NCBI RefSeq assembly: GCF_008634025.1
Contig: NZ_PDCM01000001.1
Location: 62,001-126,000, forward strand
From: Streptomyces albofaciens JCM 4342
GTDB taxonomy: Bacteria > Actinomycetota > Actinomycetes > Streptomycetales > Streptomycetaceae
Length of the DNA stretch: 64,000 bases
Direction: 5' to 3'
Shown here one piece after another: positions 32,253 through 41,163 of this stretch; the stretch's first letter is position 1; each line of letters begins with the position of its first letter. The translations under genes were made by a program, and so were the position numbers. Under the pieces are notes generated by a model. The model was not told the origin of the DNA. It was given only the letters and a program-made list of their open reading frames with translations, and made no database searches.

Positions 32253-34547
32253 ATGACCACCACCGTCCTCTGCGCATCGGGCTCCGGCGCCCGCGCTCCG
32301 GGCGCACGCCGTGAAGGCGCCCCGCGCATCCGCCGGTCGTCCGCGCTGCGCCTCCTGGTGCTCGCGGCGGCGCTGCTCGGCGTGCTCCTCGGAGGCGCCG
32401 CACCGGCCAGCGCGCACGCCGCGCTGACCGGCAGCACCCCCGCGCAGGGGTCGGTGGTGCAGAGCGCACCCGAGCAGGTCACGCTCACCTTCTCCGAGGG
32501 CGTCGCGATGGGCGACGACTCGATCCGGGTCCTGGACCCGCAGGGCAAGCGGGTCGACCGCGGCAAGCTGCGCGACCTGTGCAGCGGCGAGACGGTCAAG
32601 TACGGCGCGGGGCTGCCGCCGGGGCTGCCGGACGGCACGTACACCGTCGCCTGGCAGGCGGTCTCCGCCGACAGCCACCCGGTCTCCGGCGCCTTCACCT
32701 TCTCGGTGGGCGCGCCGTCCAAGACCAGCGCCCCACTGCCCCAGCAGGAGGCCGGCGGCGGTGTGGTCGGTGCGCTGTACGGCATCGCGCGCTACCTCGC
32801 GTACGCGGGCTTCGTCGTCCTGGTGGGCGGCGCGGCCTTCGTCCTCGTCTGCCGCCCGGCCGCCGCGCGCGTACGGTCCGTACAGCGCCTGGTGTCCCGG
32901 GGCTGGGCCGTGCTGACCGCCGCGACGATCGCGATGCTGCTGCTGCGCACCCCGTACACGACGTCCGGGGACCTCTCCGATGTCTTCGACCTCGGGGGGC
33001 TCCGGCAGGTTCTGGAGACGAAGCCGGGAGCCGCGCTGCTCTCCAGGTTGCTGCTGCTAGCCGCCGCGGCCCTGTTCGTGGCCGTCCTTTTCGGCGCGTA
33101 CGCCCGCGCGCAGGGGAATGAGGGGCGTACGGAGGGGACCGCACGCGCCGGGGACGTGGACGGACAGGCCGACGACGGTCAGGCCGACGGCAGCTCGGCT
33201 GACGGCGGTCCGGCCGATGGCGGACCCGCCGCTGGCGATCCGGCTGACGGCGGTCCCGCCGGTGCCGACCCGGCCGACGGCACCCCCTCCGCCCCCGACC
33301 GCCCGCACTACAAGCAACCCAAGCAATCCAAGCAACCCGAGTCCCCCAAGCAACCCAAGCCCCCCAAGCACCGCAAAGACCTCACCTTCGGTCTGGCCGT
33401 CGGCGGCACCATCGTGGCCGTGGGCCTCGCCGCCACCTGGGCGATGGCCGAGCACGCCTCGACCGGCCTGCAGACCGCCGTCGCCATGCCGGTGGACGCC
33501 CTGCACCTGCTGGCCGTGGCCACCTGGCTCGGCGGGCTGGCCGCGCTGCTGGTCTCCCTCTACAAGGGCCCGTCCGTGGCCCGGGCCGGCGTCCGGCGGT
33601 TCTCGCGGCTCGCGTTCGGGTCCGTCCTCGTGGTGGTGGCGACCGGCGTCTACCAGTCGTGGCGGCAGGTCGGTACGTGGCAGGCACTGACCGACACCGC
33701 GTACGGGCGGCTGCTGCTGGTCAAGGTCGCGCTGGTCGTCGTCCTCGTGGGCGTGGCCTGGTTCTCGCGGCGCTGGGCGGCGCGGCTGAGCGAGGGCCCG
33801 GCGCCCGAGGCGGAGGCCGCCGCCGTACTGGAAAGCGTGGCGGCGCACGCGGAGGCGGGCACGGAGTCCAGCGCTGCCATCGCGAGCACCGGCGAATCCG
33901 CACACGACGGCGGATCCGCACACGACGGCGGGCACGTGCACACCGGCGAATCCGCACGCGACATCGACCCCGCGCGGGCCGCCCAACTGGCCCGGCAGCG
34001 CTGGGCGCTGGCGACCGCCCGTACCAAGCGCATCCGCGACGCCGACCCGGAGCGCACCGGGCTGCGCCGGTCCGTACTCGCCGAGGCGTCGGTCGCCGTG
34101 GTCCTGCTGGCCGTCACCACCGTGCTCACCTCCACCGAACCGGCCCGTACGGAGGAGGCCGTGAAGGCGGTCGGCGCGGCCGGGCGATCGGCCGACGCCA
34201 ACCAGCCGCAGGTACTGAACATCCCGTTCGACACCGGCGGCGCGCGCGGTAAGGGCACCGCGCGCATCGACCTGGACCCGGGCCGCAGCGGCAGCGCCAA
34301 CGCCCTGCACCTGCGGATCGCCGATCCGGACGGCCGGACCCAGGACATCCCCGAGGTGAAGATCTCCTTCACCCTTAAGGACAAGAAGCTAGGGCCGCTG
34401 CAGGTCACCCTCGACCACGTCAGCGAAGGACACTGGAGCGCGCGCGACGTCCAGTTGCCGGTGCCCGGACAGTGGCAGCTCTCCCTGGTCGTCCGGACCT
34501 CCGACATCGACCAGGTCACCGAGACCAGGAACGTGAAGATCAACTGA
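32253..34547 (+). CDS. CopC-CopD fusion copper protein with YtkA-like C-terminal domain
   Basis: This 764-residue protein has a signal segment (LRLLVLAAALLGVLLGGAAPASA) directly followed by HAALTGSTPAQGSVV, the CopC domain with an N-terminal histidine copper ligand. From about residue 165 a CopD-like integral membrane part follows, with about eight segments (for example YLAYAGFVVLVGGAAFVLV and VDALHLLAVATWLGGLAAL). Two low-complexity loops interrupt it: ADGGPADGGPAAGDPADGG then PKQSKQPESPKQPKPPK, and AHDGGSAHDGGHVHTGES, which is histidine-rich. The end is a YtkA/FixH-like domain (VKISFTLKDKKLGPLQVTL). It probably moves or stores copper across the membrane. Its stop overlaps the next ATG (TGATG). 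Confidence 0.9.
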   Translation: MTTTVLCASGSGARAPGARREGAPRIRRSSALRLLVLAAALLGVLLGGAAPASAHAALTGSTPAQGSVVQSAPEQVTLTFSEGVAMGDDSIRVLDPQGKRVDRGKLRDLCSGETVKYGAGLPPGLPDGTYTVAWQAVSADSHPVSGAFTFSVGAPSKTSAPLPQQEAGGGVVGALYGIARYLAYAGFVVLVGGAAFVLVCRPAAARVRSVQRLVSRGWAVLTAATIAMLLLRTPYTTSGDLSDVFDLGGLRQVLETKPGAALLSRLLLLAAAALFVAVLFGAYARAQGNEGRTEGTARAGDVDGQADDGQADGSSADGGPADGGPAAGDPADGGPAGADPADGTPSAPDRPHYKQPKQSKQPESPKQPKPPKHRKDLTFGLAVGGTIVAVGLAATWAMAEHASTGLQTAVAMPVDALHLLAVATWLGGLAALLVSLYKGPSVARAGVRRFSRLAFGSVLVVVATGVYQSWRQVGTWQALTDTAYGRLLLVKVALVVVLVGVAWFSRRWAARLSEGPAPEAEAAAVLESVAAHAEAGTESSAAIASTGESAHDGGSAHDGGHVHTGESARDIDPARAAQLARQRWALATARTKRIRDADPERTGLRRSVLAEASVAVVLLAVTTVLTSTEPARTEEAVKAVGAAGRSADANQPQVLNIPFDTGGARGKGTARIDLDPGRSGSANALHLRIADPDGRTQDIPEVKISFTLKDKKLGPLQVTLDHVSEGHWSARDVQLPVPGQWQLSLVVRTSDIDQVTETRNVKIN

Positions 34548-35851
34548 TGACGACCACCGCTTCTCCCTCCGGCTCCGCCGGTTCCGGCGCCGGTACGGAG
34601 CGCCCCGAGACCCTCGAACTGTCCCGCCGCCGCCTGCTGGGCACCGTCGGCGCCGCCGGCGCGGCGGGCCTGGTCGCCGGTGCCGCGGGCACCGCGATCG
34701 GCGTCGCCGCCGCGCAGGACGACCCGCCCGCCGCGCTGAGCAGCGTCGGCTCGACCACGGTCGCCTTCCGCGACGAACGCGCCAAGCACCAGGCGGGCAT
34801 CACCACCCCCCTCCAGGCGCGCGGCCACCTCGTCGCCTTCGACCTGGCGCCGGGCGCCGACCGCAAGGCCGCGGCGGCACTGCTGCGCCGCTGGTCCCGT
34901 ACGGCCGAGGAACTGATGGCCGGGCGCGCGCCGGCCGCGGACACCGGTGTCGCGCTGGACGCGGGCCCCTCCTCGCTCACCGTCACCTTCGGGTTCGGCC
35001 GCACCTTCTTCGACCGTACGGGGCTGACCGCGCACCGCCCGGCCCAGCTCGAACCGCTGCCGGACTTCTCCTCGGACGCGCTCGACGCCGGGCGCAGCAA
35101 CGGCGACCTGTGGGTGCAGATCGGCTCCGACGACGCGCTGGTCGCCTTCCACGCGCTGCGCGCCCTCCAGAAGGAGGCCGGGGACACCGCGCGGCTGCGC
35201 TGGCAGATGAACGGTTTCAACCGCACGCCCGGCGCCACCGCGAGCCCGATGACCGCCCGCAACCTGATGGGCCAGGTGGACGGCACCAACAACCCCAAGC
35301 CCACGGACTCCGACTTCGAGGAGCGGATCTTCGTCGGCCGGGACGCCGGCAGCGGCCCGTACGCCTGGATGCGCGGCGGCTCGTACGCGGTCGTCCGCCG
35401 CATCCGGATGCTGCTGGACGACTGGGAGAAGCAGCCGCTCGCCAAGCAGGAGAAGGTCATAGGCCGCCGCAAGGCCGACGGCGCGCCGCTGACCGGCGGC
35501 GATGAGCACACGAAGATGGACCTGGACAAGAACGGCCCCGACGGGCTGCCGGTCATCCCGGCCGACGCGCACGCGCGGATCGCGGCGCCGGAGTCCAACC
35601 AGGGCGCGGCCATGCTGCGGCGGCCGTACTCCTTCCACGACGGGTTCCGCGACGACGGCGCCCCGGACGCCGGGCTGCTCTTCATCTGCTGGCAGGCCGA
35701 CCCCCTGCGCTCCTTCGTCACCATCCAGCGCAAGCTGGACCGCGGCGACGCGCTCTCGCCGTTCCTGCGGCACGAGGCCAGCGGGCTGTACGCGGTGCCG
35801 CCGGCCGCGGTGGCGGGCGGGTATGTGGGGCAGCCGCTGCTGGAGGGGTGA
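34547..35851 (+). CDS. efeB: TAT-exported DyP-type haem peroxidase (EfeB/DtpA-like)
   Basis: The 434-residue protein begins with a twin-arginine signal (LSRRRLLGTVGAAGAAGLVAG). The DyP fold has MGQVDGTNNP (GxxDG motif with the distal aspartate, about residue 244), ADAHARIAAPESNQ with the proximal haem histidine, and LRRPYSF with a conserved arginine. EfeB was named for iron uptake, but in Streptomyces the protein in this gene neighbourhood (DtpA) works with Sco and ECuC in copper-dependent development. The 1-bp overlap with the CopC-CopD gene and the absence of efeU/efeO support the copper role. The length is typical. Confidence 0.92.
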   Translation: MTTTASPSGSAGSGAGTERPETLELSRRRLLGTVGAAGAAGLVAGAAGTAIGVAAAQDDPPAALSSVGSTTVAFRDERAKHQAGITTPLQARGHLVAFDLAPGADRKAAAALLRRWSRTAEELMAGRAPAADTGVALDAGPSSLTVTFGFGRTFFDRTGLTAHRPAQLEPLPDFSSDALDAGRSNGDLWVQIGSDDALVAFHALRALQKEAGDTARLRWQMNGFNRTPGATASPMTARNLMGQVDGTNNPKPTDSDFEERIFVGRDAGSGPYAWMRGGSYAVVRRIRMLLDDWEKQPLAKQEKVIGRRKADGAPLTGGDEHTKMDLDKNGPDGLPVIPADAHARIAAPESNQGAAMLRRPYSFHDGFRDDGAPDAGLLFICWQADPLRSFVTIQRKLDRGDALSPFLRHEASGLYAVPPAAVAGGYVGQPLLEG

Positions 35852-36010
35852 GGGGGAAGGGTGGGTCTCGGTGGGTCTCTGATCTCCGGCGGGCCCCCTG
35901 AGGCCCGTGGGTCTCCGGCTTCCGGCCGGAGCGGGCGGCCGGTGCGGGTAACGTGGCGAGCGGGTGATCGGTTCGGCGGTCCCCACCGGAGCGTGAGGGA
36001 GTCAGAGGGA

Positions 36011-36937
36011 ATGTCGGTCAGCCGCTACACGTATCTGGGGCCCGAGGGCACGTTCACCGAGGCGGCGCTGCGTACGCTCCCGGAGTCCGCCACCCGCGAA
36101 CTGGTCCCGATGGTGTCCGTACCGGCCGCGCTGGACGCCGTACGGGCCGGGGACGCGGCGGCCGCGCTGGTGCCGATCGAGAACTCCGTCGAGGGCGGGG
36201 TGACCACCACCCTGGACGAACTCGCCGCCGGCGAACCGCTGATGATCTACCGCGAGGTGCTGCTGCCGATCGCGTTCGCGCTGCTCGTACGGCCCGGCAC
36301 GGAACTGTCCGGCATCAAGACGGTCACCGGGCACCCGGTCGCCCAGCCGCAGGTCCGCAAGTGGCTCGCGGAACACCTGCCGGAGGCGGTCTGGGAGTCG
36401 GCGGCCTCGAACGCGGACGGTGCGCGGCTGGTCCAGGAGGGCCGCTACGACGGCGCCTTCGCCGGGGAGTTCGCGGCGGCGACGTACGGCCTCGAACCAC
36501 TGGTCACCGACATCCACGACGCGCAGAACGCGGCCACCCGCTTCGTCCTGGTGGGCCGCCCCGCCCGGCCCGCCGCGCGCACCGGCGCCGACAAGACCTC
36601 GGTCGTGCTGTGGCTGCGCGAGGACCACCCCGGTGCGCTGCTGGAACTGCTCCAGGAGTACGCGGCCCGCGGCGTCAGCATGATGCGCATCGAATCGCGG
36701 CCGACCGGCGAGGGCATCGGCCGCTACTGCTTCTCGGTGGACTGCGAGGGGCACCTCACGGACCGGCGGGTCGGCGAGGTCCTGATGGCGCTCAAGCGCA
36801 TCTGCCGGGAGGTGCGGTTCCTCGGTTCGTACCCGCGGGCGGACCGGGTACGGGCGAATGTGCGCCCCGACACGGTGGACGACGCGTTCACGGACGCGGC
36901 GGACTGGCTGACCCGGTGCTTGGACGGGCGGGCCTGA
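36011..36937 (+). CDS. pheA: Prephenate dehydratase
   Basis: The 308-residue enzyme converts prephenate to phenylpyruvate in phenylalanine synthesis. YTYLGPEGTFTEAAL opens the PDT domain. VPIENSVEGGVTTTLD, TGHPVAQPQVRKWL and NAATRFVLVGRP follow, the last containing the catalytic TRF motif. The C-terminal ACT domain (GALLELLQEYAARGVSMMRIESRPT) gives feedback control by phenylalanine. GAGGGA lies just before the ATG at 36011. It is monofunctional, without a chorismate mutase domain, as is usual in actinobacteria. It precedes serS as in other Streptomyces. Confidence 0.95.
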   Translation: MSVSRYTYLGPEGTFTEAALRTLPESATRELVPMVSVPAALDAVRAGDAAAALVPIENSVEGGVTTTLDELAAGEPLMIYREVLLPIAFALLVRPGTELSGIKTVTGHPVAQPQVRKWLAEHLPEAVWESAASNADGARLVQEGRYDGAFAGEFAAATYGLEPLVTDIHDAQNAATRFVLVGRPARPAARTGADKTSVVLWLREDHPGALLELLQEYAARGVSMMRIESRPTGEGIGRYCFSVDCEGHLTDRRVGEVLMALKRICREVRFLGSYPRADRVRANVRPDTVDDAFTDAADWLTRCLDGRA

Positions 36938-37239
36938 CCGACTGATGCCGATCGGCCGATGCCGCTCGGCCGATGCCGACCGATCGGGACGCTGCCCGCT
37001 CGGAGCGCTTCCCGCTCGGGACGCTGCCCGCTCGGTGCTGTGCCGTGCGACGTGCTGCCGCCCTGCCACTCTGCCGCCCTGCCGACCAGGCGCCACGTCG
37101 GTGACCGGGCCCCGCGTCGGTGACCGGGCCCCGCGTCGGTGGCCGGGAACCGGCGGGCGAAGAGTGCCGGAACGATCCACTGACCGGTCGCCGACCGGCC
37201 CGCGCGGTCCTGTGTGTGGCCTGGACTGGGGCGTTGGGG

Positions 37240-37622
37240 TTGTCCACAAAGTTATCCACAGGCGCCGTTCTCGACCTGGGGACAAGTCGACACGGCGGCC
37301 ACCTCAACTCGGACAGAGTCGACATATTGCTCTACCGACCCCCGGAACTCTCCACAGCGCCACAGCCCGTCCGCGTCAGCGCAATTCACGCGAACAATCC
37401 TTTAGGGCGAGGAAATCCCACACGAAAGAGCGTCGGCAAAGGGTTTCGCCGGCAAATCCCTGGCAACGGATTCTTGAAGCGGAACCAAACCTTCCAACTT
37501 CCACAGTTCCCACACACAGCCTGTGGATAAGATTCCGGAACTCCCCCAGCCCTGTGGACAACCCTGGGTACAACCGTCGTCGCCCTCCGCCGCACGGCAC
37601 CCGTCAACTCCGGCCGTCCACA
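37240..37622. promoter_or_regulatory. Cluster of DnaA boxes between pheA and serS
   Basis: In the roughly 1-kb non-coding region 36938-37933 there are five good DnaA-box matches. TTGTCCACA lies at 37240-37248, TTATCCACA at 37252-37260 and CCGTCCACA at 37614-37622 on the plus strand. The reverse-strand boxes are at 37522-37530 (TTATCCACA) and 37553-37561 (TTGTCCACA). A weaker CTCTCCACA lies at 37348. Outer boxes face inward as two pairs. The region is also lower in GC than its surroundings. No dnaA or dnaN is present, so this is not oriC. It may titrate DnaA or regulate initiation. Upstream, 36940-37140 holds short CGATGCCGA- and GGTGACCGGGCC-type repeats. Confidence 0.75.
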
Positions 37623-37933
37623 AGGGAAGCGGATCGGCGCAACCGACGCGATTACCCCCGTACCGGCGATGGCGCAAGATTTCCTTGACGCTTTTTTCCG
37701 CCACTTTCCGACCGTCCGCACCGCACCCCGCGACCCCCGCCACCCCCACTCCCCTCCACCCGGCCGCCTTCCCGCCCGCCCCTTATGCTCCTCTTGCGCC
37801 CCGCGCCATACCTCCGTACCGCATCGCACGGCACGGAATTCGCAAATGTTCTAAATAACCCCAAAACGGGCAAAGCGCCACGCGGGGAAATACGGCGTCG
37901 AGCGCCGGCGCCGCACCCCGGTAGCCTGGTGGG

Positions 37934-39223
37934 GTGATTGACCTTCGCCTGCTCCGTGAGGACCCCGACCGTGTGCGCGCGTCCCAGCGCGCCCGTGGAG
38001 AGGACGTCGCGCTCGTCGACGCGCTGCTCTCCGCCGACGAGCGGCGCAGGACCTCAAGCGTCCGCTTCGACGAGCTGCGCGCCGAGCAGAAGTCGCTCGG
38101 CAAGCTCATCCCCAAGGCCACCGGCGACGAGAAGGCCGCGCTGCTGAAGAAGGCCGGGGAGCTGTCCGCCGCCGTCAAGGCCGCCGACGCCGAGCAGGAC
38201 GAGGCCAAGGCCGAGACGCAGCAGCTGCTGCTCCGGCTGGGCAACCTGGTCCACCCCGACGTGCCCGTGGGCGGCGAGGAGGACTTCACGGTCCTGGAGA
38301 CCGTCGGCACCCCCCGCGACTTCGCGGCCGAGGGCTTCGAGCCCAAGGACCACCTGGAGCTCGGCCAGGCGCTCGGCGCCATCGACGTCGAGCGCGCCGC
38401 CAAGGTCTCCGGCTCGCGCTTCTACTACCTGACGGGCATCGGCGCGCTCCTGGAGCTCGCGCTCGTCAACGCCGCCATCGCGCAGGCCACCGAGGCCGGC
38501 TTCACGCCGATGCTCACCCCGGCCCTGGTGCGCCCGCACGCCATGGAGGGCACCGGCTTCCTCGGCCAGGCCGCGGAGAACGTCTACCACCTGGAGAAGG
38601 ACGACTACTACCTCGTCGGCACCTCCGAGGTCCCGCTCGCCGCGTACCACATGGACGAGATCATCGACGCGGACCATCTGCCGCTGCGCTACGCGGGCTT
38701 CTCGCCGTGCTTCCGCCGCGAGGCCGGTACGTACGGCAAGGACACCCGGGGCATCTTCCGCGTCCACCAGTTCGACAAGGTCGAGATGTTCTCGTACGTC
38801 GACCCCGAGGACGCGCAGGCCGAGCACCAGCGCCTGCTGGACTGGGAGAAGCAGTGGCTGACCGGCCTGGAGCTGCCCTTCCAGGTGATCGACGTGGCCA
38901 CCGGTGACCTGGGGGCCTCGGCCTCGCGCAAGTACGACTGCGAGGCGTGGATCCCCACCCAGGGCAAGTACCGCGAGCTGACCAGCGCCTCGAACTGCGA
39001 CGAGTTCCAGGCCCGCCGTCTGTCGGTCCGGATGCGTACGAACAAGGACGGCAAGCAGCAGGTCAAGCCGCTCGCCACGCTCAACGGCACGCTCTGCGCG
39101 GTGCCCCGCACCATCGTGGCGATCTTCGAGAACCACCAGCAGGCGGACGGCTCCGTGCGCGTGCCCGAGATGCTGCGCCCGTACCTGGGCGGCCGGGAGA
39201 TCCTGGAGCCCGTCAACCGGTGA
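37934..39223 (+). CDS. serS: Seryl-tRNA synthetase
   Basis: The 429-residue class II synthetase charges tRNA-Ser. The N-terminal coiled-coil arm (about 25-110) reads [28 protein letters not shown] onwards. The catalytic domain has [14 protein letters not shown], motif 2 [21 protein letters not shown], and motif 3 [35 protein letters not shown] binds serine. The GTG or ATT at the start of [12 protein letters not shown] is at 37934. A tRNA-Ser(UGA) lies in the same window at 14.9 kb. The stop overlaps the GTG of the next gene, so both are probably co-transcribed. Confidence 0.97.
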   Translation: MIDLRLLREDPDRVRASQRARGEDVALVDALLSADERRRTSSVRFDELRAEQKSLGKLIPKATGDEKAALLKKAGELSAAVKAADAEQDEAKAETQQLLLRLGNLVHPDVPVGGEEDFTVLETVGTPRDFAAEGFEPKDHLELGQALGAIDVERAAKVSGSRFYYLTGIGALLELALVNAAIAQATEAGFTPMLTPALVRPHAMEGTGFLGQAAENVYHLEKDDYYLVGTSEVPLAAYHMDEIIDADHLPLRYAGFSPCFRREAGTYGKDTRGIFRVHQFDKVEMFSYVDPEDAQAEHQRLLDWEKQWLTGLELPFQVIDVATGDLGASASRKYDCEAWIPTQGKYRELTSASNCDEFQARRLSVRMRTNKDGKQQVKPLATLNGTLCAVPRTIVAIFENHQQADGSVRVPEMLRPYLGGREILEPVNR

Positions 39224-40065
39224 CCGCCGCTCCCGAACCCGCGCACCGGGCCGCTCCGGCCCGCCCGCTGCCGTACAGGCTCGTCGCGACCGACCTCGAC
39301 GGAACGTTGCTGCGGCCCGACGACACGATCTCCGAGCGCACCCGCGCCGCCCTGGCCACGGCCACGGCGGCCGGGGCCGCGCACATCGTCGTCACGGGAC
39401 GCGCGGTGCCGTGGACCCGGCACATCCTCGACGCGCTGGACTACGACGGCATAGCGGTGTGCGGGCAGGGCGCGCAGGTCTACCACGCCGGCGAACACCG
39501 GCTGCTGACCTCGGTCACCCTGGACCGCCAGCTCGCCGGGCTGGCCCTCGCCAAGATCGAGGCGGAGGTCGGCCCGCTGTTCCTCGCCGCGAGCCGGGAC
39601 GGCCTGGAGGGCGAGGTGCTGGTCACGCCCGGCTACCGCATCCAAGAGGGCCCGCTGCCGCACCTGATGATCGAGGGCCCCGGCGACCTGTGGTCGGCCC
39701 CCATCAACAAGATCTACATACAGCACCCGACGCTGGGCGACGACGAACTGGCCCGCGCCGCGCGCGAGGCCGCCGGCGACCTGGTCGGCGTGATGATGGC
39801 CGGCGAGGGCGTCGTCGAACTCCTCCCCCTCGGCCTCTCCAAGGCCACCGGCCTCTCCCTCGCCGCCCGCCGCCTGGGCGTCAAGGCCGCCGACACGATC
39901 GCCTTCGGCGACATGCCCAACGACATCCCGATGTTCGGCTGGGCAGCGCACGGCGTGGCGATGGCCAACGCCCACGAGGAACTGAAGGCCGTAGCGGACG
40001 AGATCACCGCCTCCAACGAGGAGGACGGCATCGCGGTGGTGCTGGAGCGGTTGTACAAGGCCTGA
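39220..40065 (+). CDS. HAD-family hydrolase (Cof-type phosphatase)
   Basis: The 281-residue protein has HAD motif [19 protein letters not shown] with the nucleophilic aspartate. Motif II is HIVVTGRA, and motifs III and IV are the lysine region [16 protein letters not shown] and [14 protein letters not shown]. The C2-type cap lies between about residues 90 and 200. Such enzymes dephosphorylate small sugar phosphates or nucleotides. The GTG at 39220 overlaps the serS stop (GTGA), an order conserved in Streptomyces, but no functional link to serine charging is known. The start is supported by the overlap. Confidence 0.92.
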   Translation: MTAAPEPAHRAAPARPLPYRLVATDLDGTLLRPDDTISERTRAALATATAAGAAHIVVTGRAVPWTRHILDALDYDGIAVCGQGAQVYHAGEHRLLTSVTLDRQLAGLALAKIEAEVGPLFLAASRDGLEGEVLVTPGYRIQEGPLPHLMIEGPGDLWSAPINKIYIQHPTLGDDELARAAREAAGDLVGVMMAGEGVVELLPLGLSKATGLSLAARRLGVKAADTIAFGDMPNDIPMFGWAAHGVAMANAHEELKAVADEITASNEEDGIAVVLERLYKA

Positions 40066-40080
40066 GCCACGCCCGGCCGC

Positions 40081-40160
40081 CCTTCCGGATCTTCCGTCCG
40101 GGGCTTCCGGGGCTTCGGGGTCTTCCGGGGCTTACGGATCTTCCGGGTCTTCCGGAACGG
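40081..40160 (+). repeat. CTTCCGG-type short repeats after the HAD gene
   Basis: About nine units of 8-10 bp (GGCTTCCGG, GATCTTCCG, GGTCTTCCG) follow the HAD stop, ending in TTCCGGAA. The units are partly palindromic (CTTCCGGAAC) and may act as a terminator. From 40161 to 40383 no gene is seen. Confidence 0.5.
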
Positions 40161-40383
40161 ATGAGCGAACTCCTGCCCGCGAACGAGTAACTGTACGTTT
40201 ATCCGTTCGTTGTCCCCTGTGCGTGGAGGCAACTGGAGTTCGAGACGTCGAGAGACCGTGAAGTGCTGGGGTTTGCCGGTGACGGCCGTGACGCGGTGCA
40301 ACCGTACGGCTGAGACCCGGACATAGAGGTAGTGGCATCCGTGAGCAGCCTCCGCTCCTGTAGCCCTGGATACGGGCGTCCAG

Positions 40384-40410
40384 TTGAAAGGGACACCCTG
40401 TCCCTTTCAA
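40384..40410. promoter_or_regulatory. Perfect palindrome upstream of the antirepressor-like gene (copy 1)
   Basis: TTGAAAGGGACA (40384-40395) and TGTCCCTTTCAA (40399-40410) are exact reverse complements with a 3-bp centre. It ends 30 bp before the ATG at 40441. The same half-site pair recurs inside the gene at 40683-40713. An autoregulatory operator is the simplest reading. Confidence 0.82.
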
Positions 40411-40440
40411 ACCGTTCCGGTTTGAGTGGAGGGCATTCCG

Positions 40441-41163
40441 ATGCCACCCGAAGCTGTACTGCTGGAGTCGCGGGCCATGCGCGACAGTGTGATGGGCCGC
40501 ACCGAGGTCCTCGACAAGGTGAAGGCGCTCGTCCTGTTGCCGGATGGGACCCACGCGATCACAGAGGGCGTCGCTGACTACTTCGTTGTCCACAACGAGG
40601 TCATCAAGAAGCTCACCCAACGGCACCGGACAGAACTCGTCTGCAACGGGTTGCAGGTGCTGCGAGGCTCTGACCTGCGGGTCTTTGAAAGGGACAACTT
40701 GTCCCTTTCAAAGCATAGTTATCCACAGGGCCGAGCCCACCTCACCCTCTACACCCGCCGAACCATCCTCAACATCGCCATGCTCCTCCGCGACAGCGAG
40801 GTCGCGCGGGCGGTGCGTACGTACCTCCTCGACGCCGAGGAGCGCGGCCGCGTCGGTGTGCCCCGGCAGGCGGAAGGCGGGCCGACCCTGGAGTCCCTCG
40901 ACCACCGCCTCACCCACGTCGAATCGTCGCTCGCCGACATCGGGCCCGTGCTCCGGGACCTCGGGCCGGTGATCGGCCGTATCTCCGTGCGGCTGGACCG
41001 GCTCGACCGGCGGCTGGACGCGACGAACCGGGTCGTGTGCGCGATGAGTCTGCGGCTCAGTGATCTGGCGGAGGACGTCCGGGAGTTGCGGTACGGTCCG
41101 CGTCCGCTGCCGCGTCCGCACCGGCACCCGGGGTCAAGGGCCAGGCGGCGAGACCAAGGGTGA
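40441..41163 (+). CDS. Antirepressor-like DNA-binding protein with C-terminal coiled coil
   Basis: The 240-residue protein has an N-terminal region MRDSVMGRTEVLDKVKAL and GVADYFVVHNEVIKKLTQRHRTEL, then LTLYTRRTILNIAMLLRDSEVARAVRTYLLDAEE. The last part resembles the C-terminal helix block of phage Rha/ORF6N-type antirepressors. Residues from about 150 form a coiled coil (LESLDHRLTHVESSLADI, ISVRLDRLDRRLDATN). GGAGGG at 40428-40433 sets the ATG at 40441. A palindrome in the leader is repeated inside the gene, where it encodes FERDNLSLS. A DnaA-box-like TTATCCACA follows it at 40719-40727. The last 107 bp overlap the opposite-strand rhomboid-like gene. I infer a self-regulating DNA-binding protein. 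Confidence 0.7.
   Translation: MPPEAVLLESRAMRDSVMGRTEVLDKVKALVLLPDGTHAITEGVADYFVVHNEVIKKLTQRHRTELVCNGLQVLRGSDLRVFERDNLSLSKHSYPQGRAHLTLYTRRTILNIAMLLRDSEVARAVRTYLLDAEERGRVGVPRQAEGGPTLESLDHRLTHVESSLADIGPVLRDLGPVIGRISVRLDRLDRRLDATNRVVCAMSLRLSDLAEDVRELRYGPRPLPRPHRHPGSRARRRDQG
40683..40713. promoter_or_regulatory. Perfect palindrome inside the antirepressor-like gene (copy 2)
   Basis: CTTTGAAAGGGACAA (40683-40697) and TTGTCCCTTTCAAAG (40699-40713) are exact 15-bp inverted arms around one central base. It shares the TTGAAAGGGACA/TGTCCCTTTCAA half-sites with copy 1 located 299 bp upstream (start to start). Confidence 0.85.

Noticed and set aside
33650..35986. Open frame of 778 codons on the minus strand
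   Set aside because: It lies opposite the CopC-CopD and DyP genes and has no recognisable domains. High-GC antisense shadow.
37240..37622. Replication origin oriC
   Set aside because: The DnaA boxes are too few for a Streptomyces oriC and neither dnaA nor dnaN is present. Kept as a separate DnaA-box cluster.
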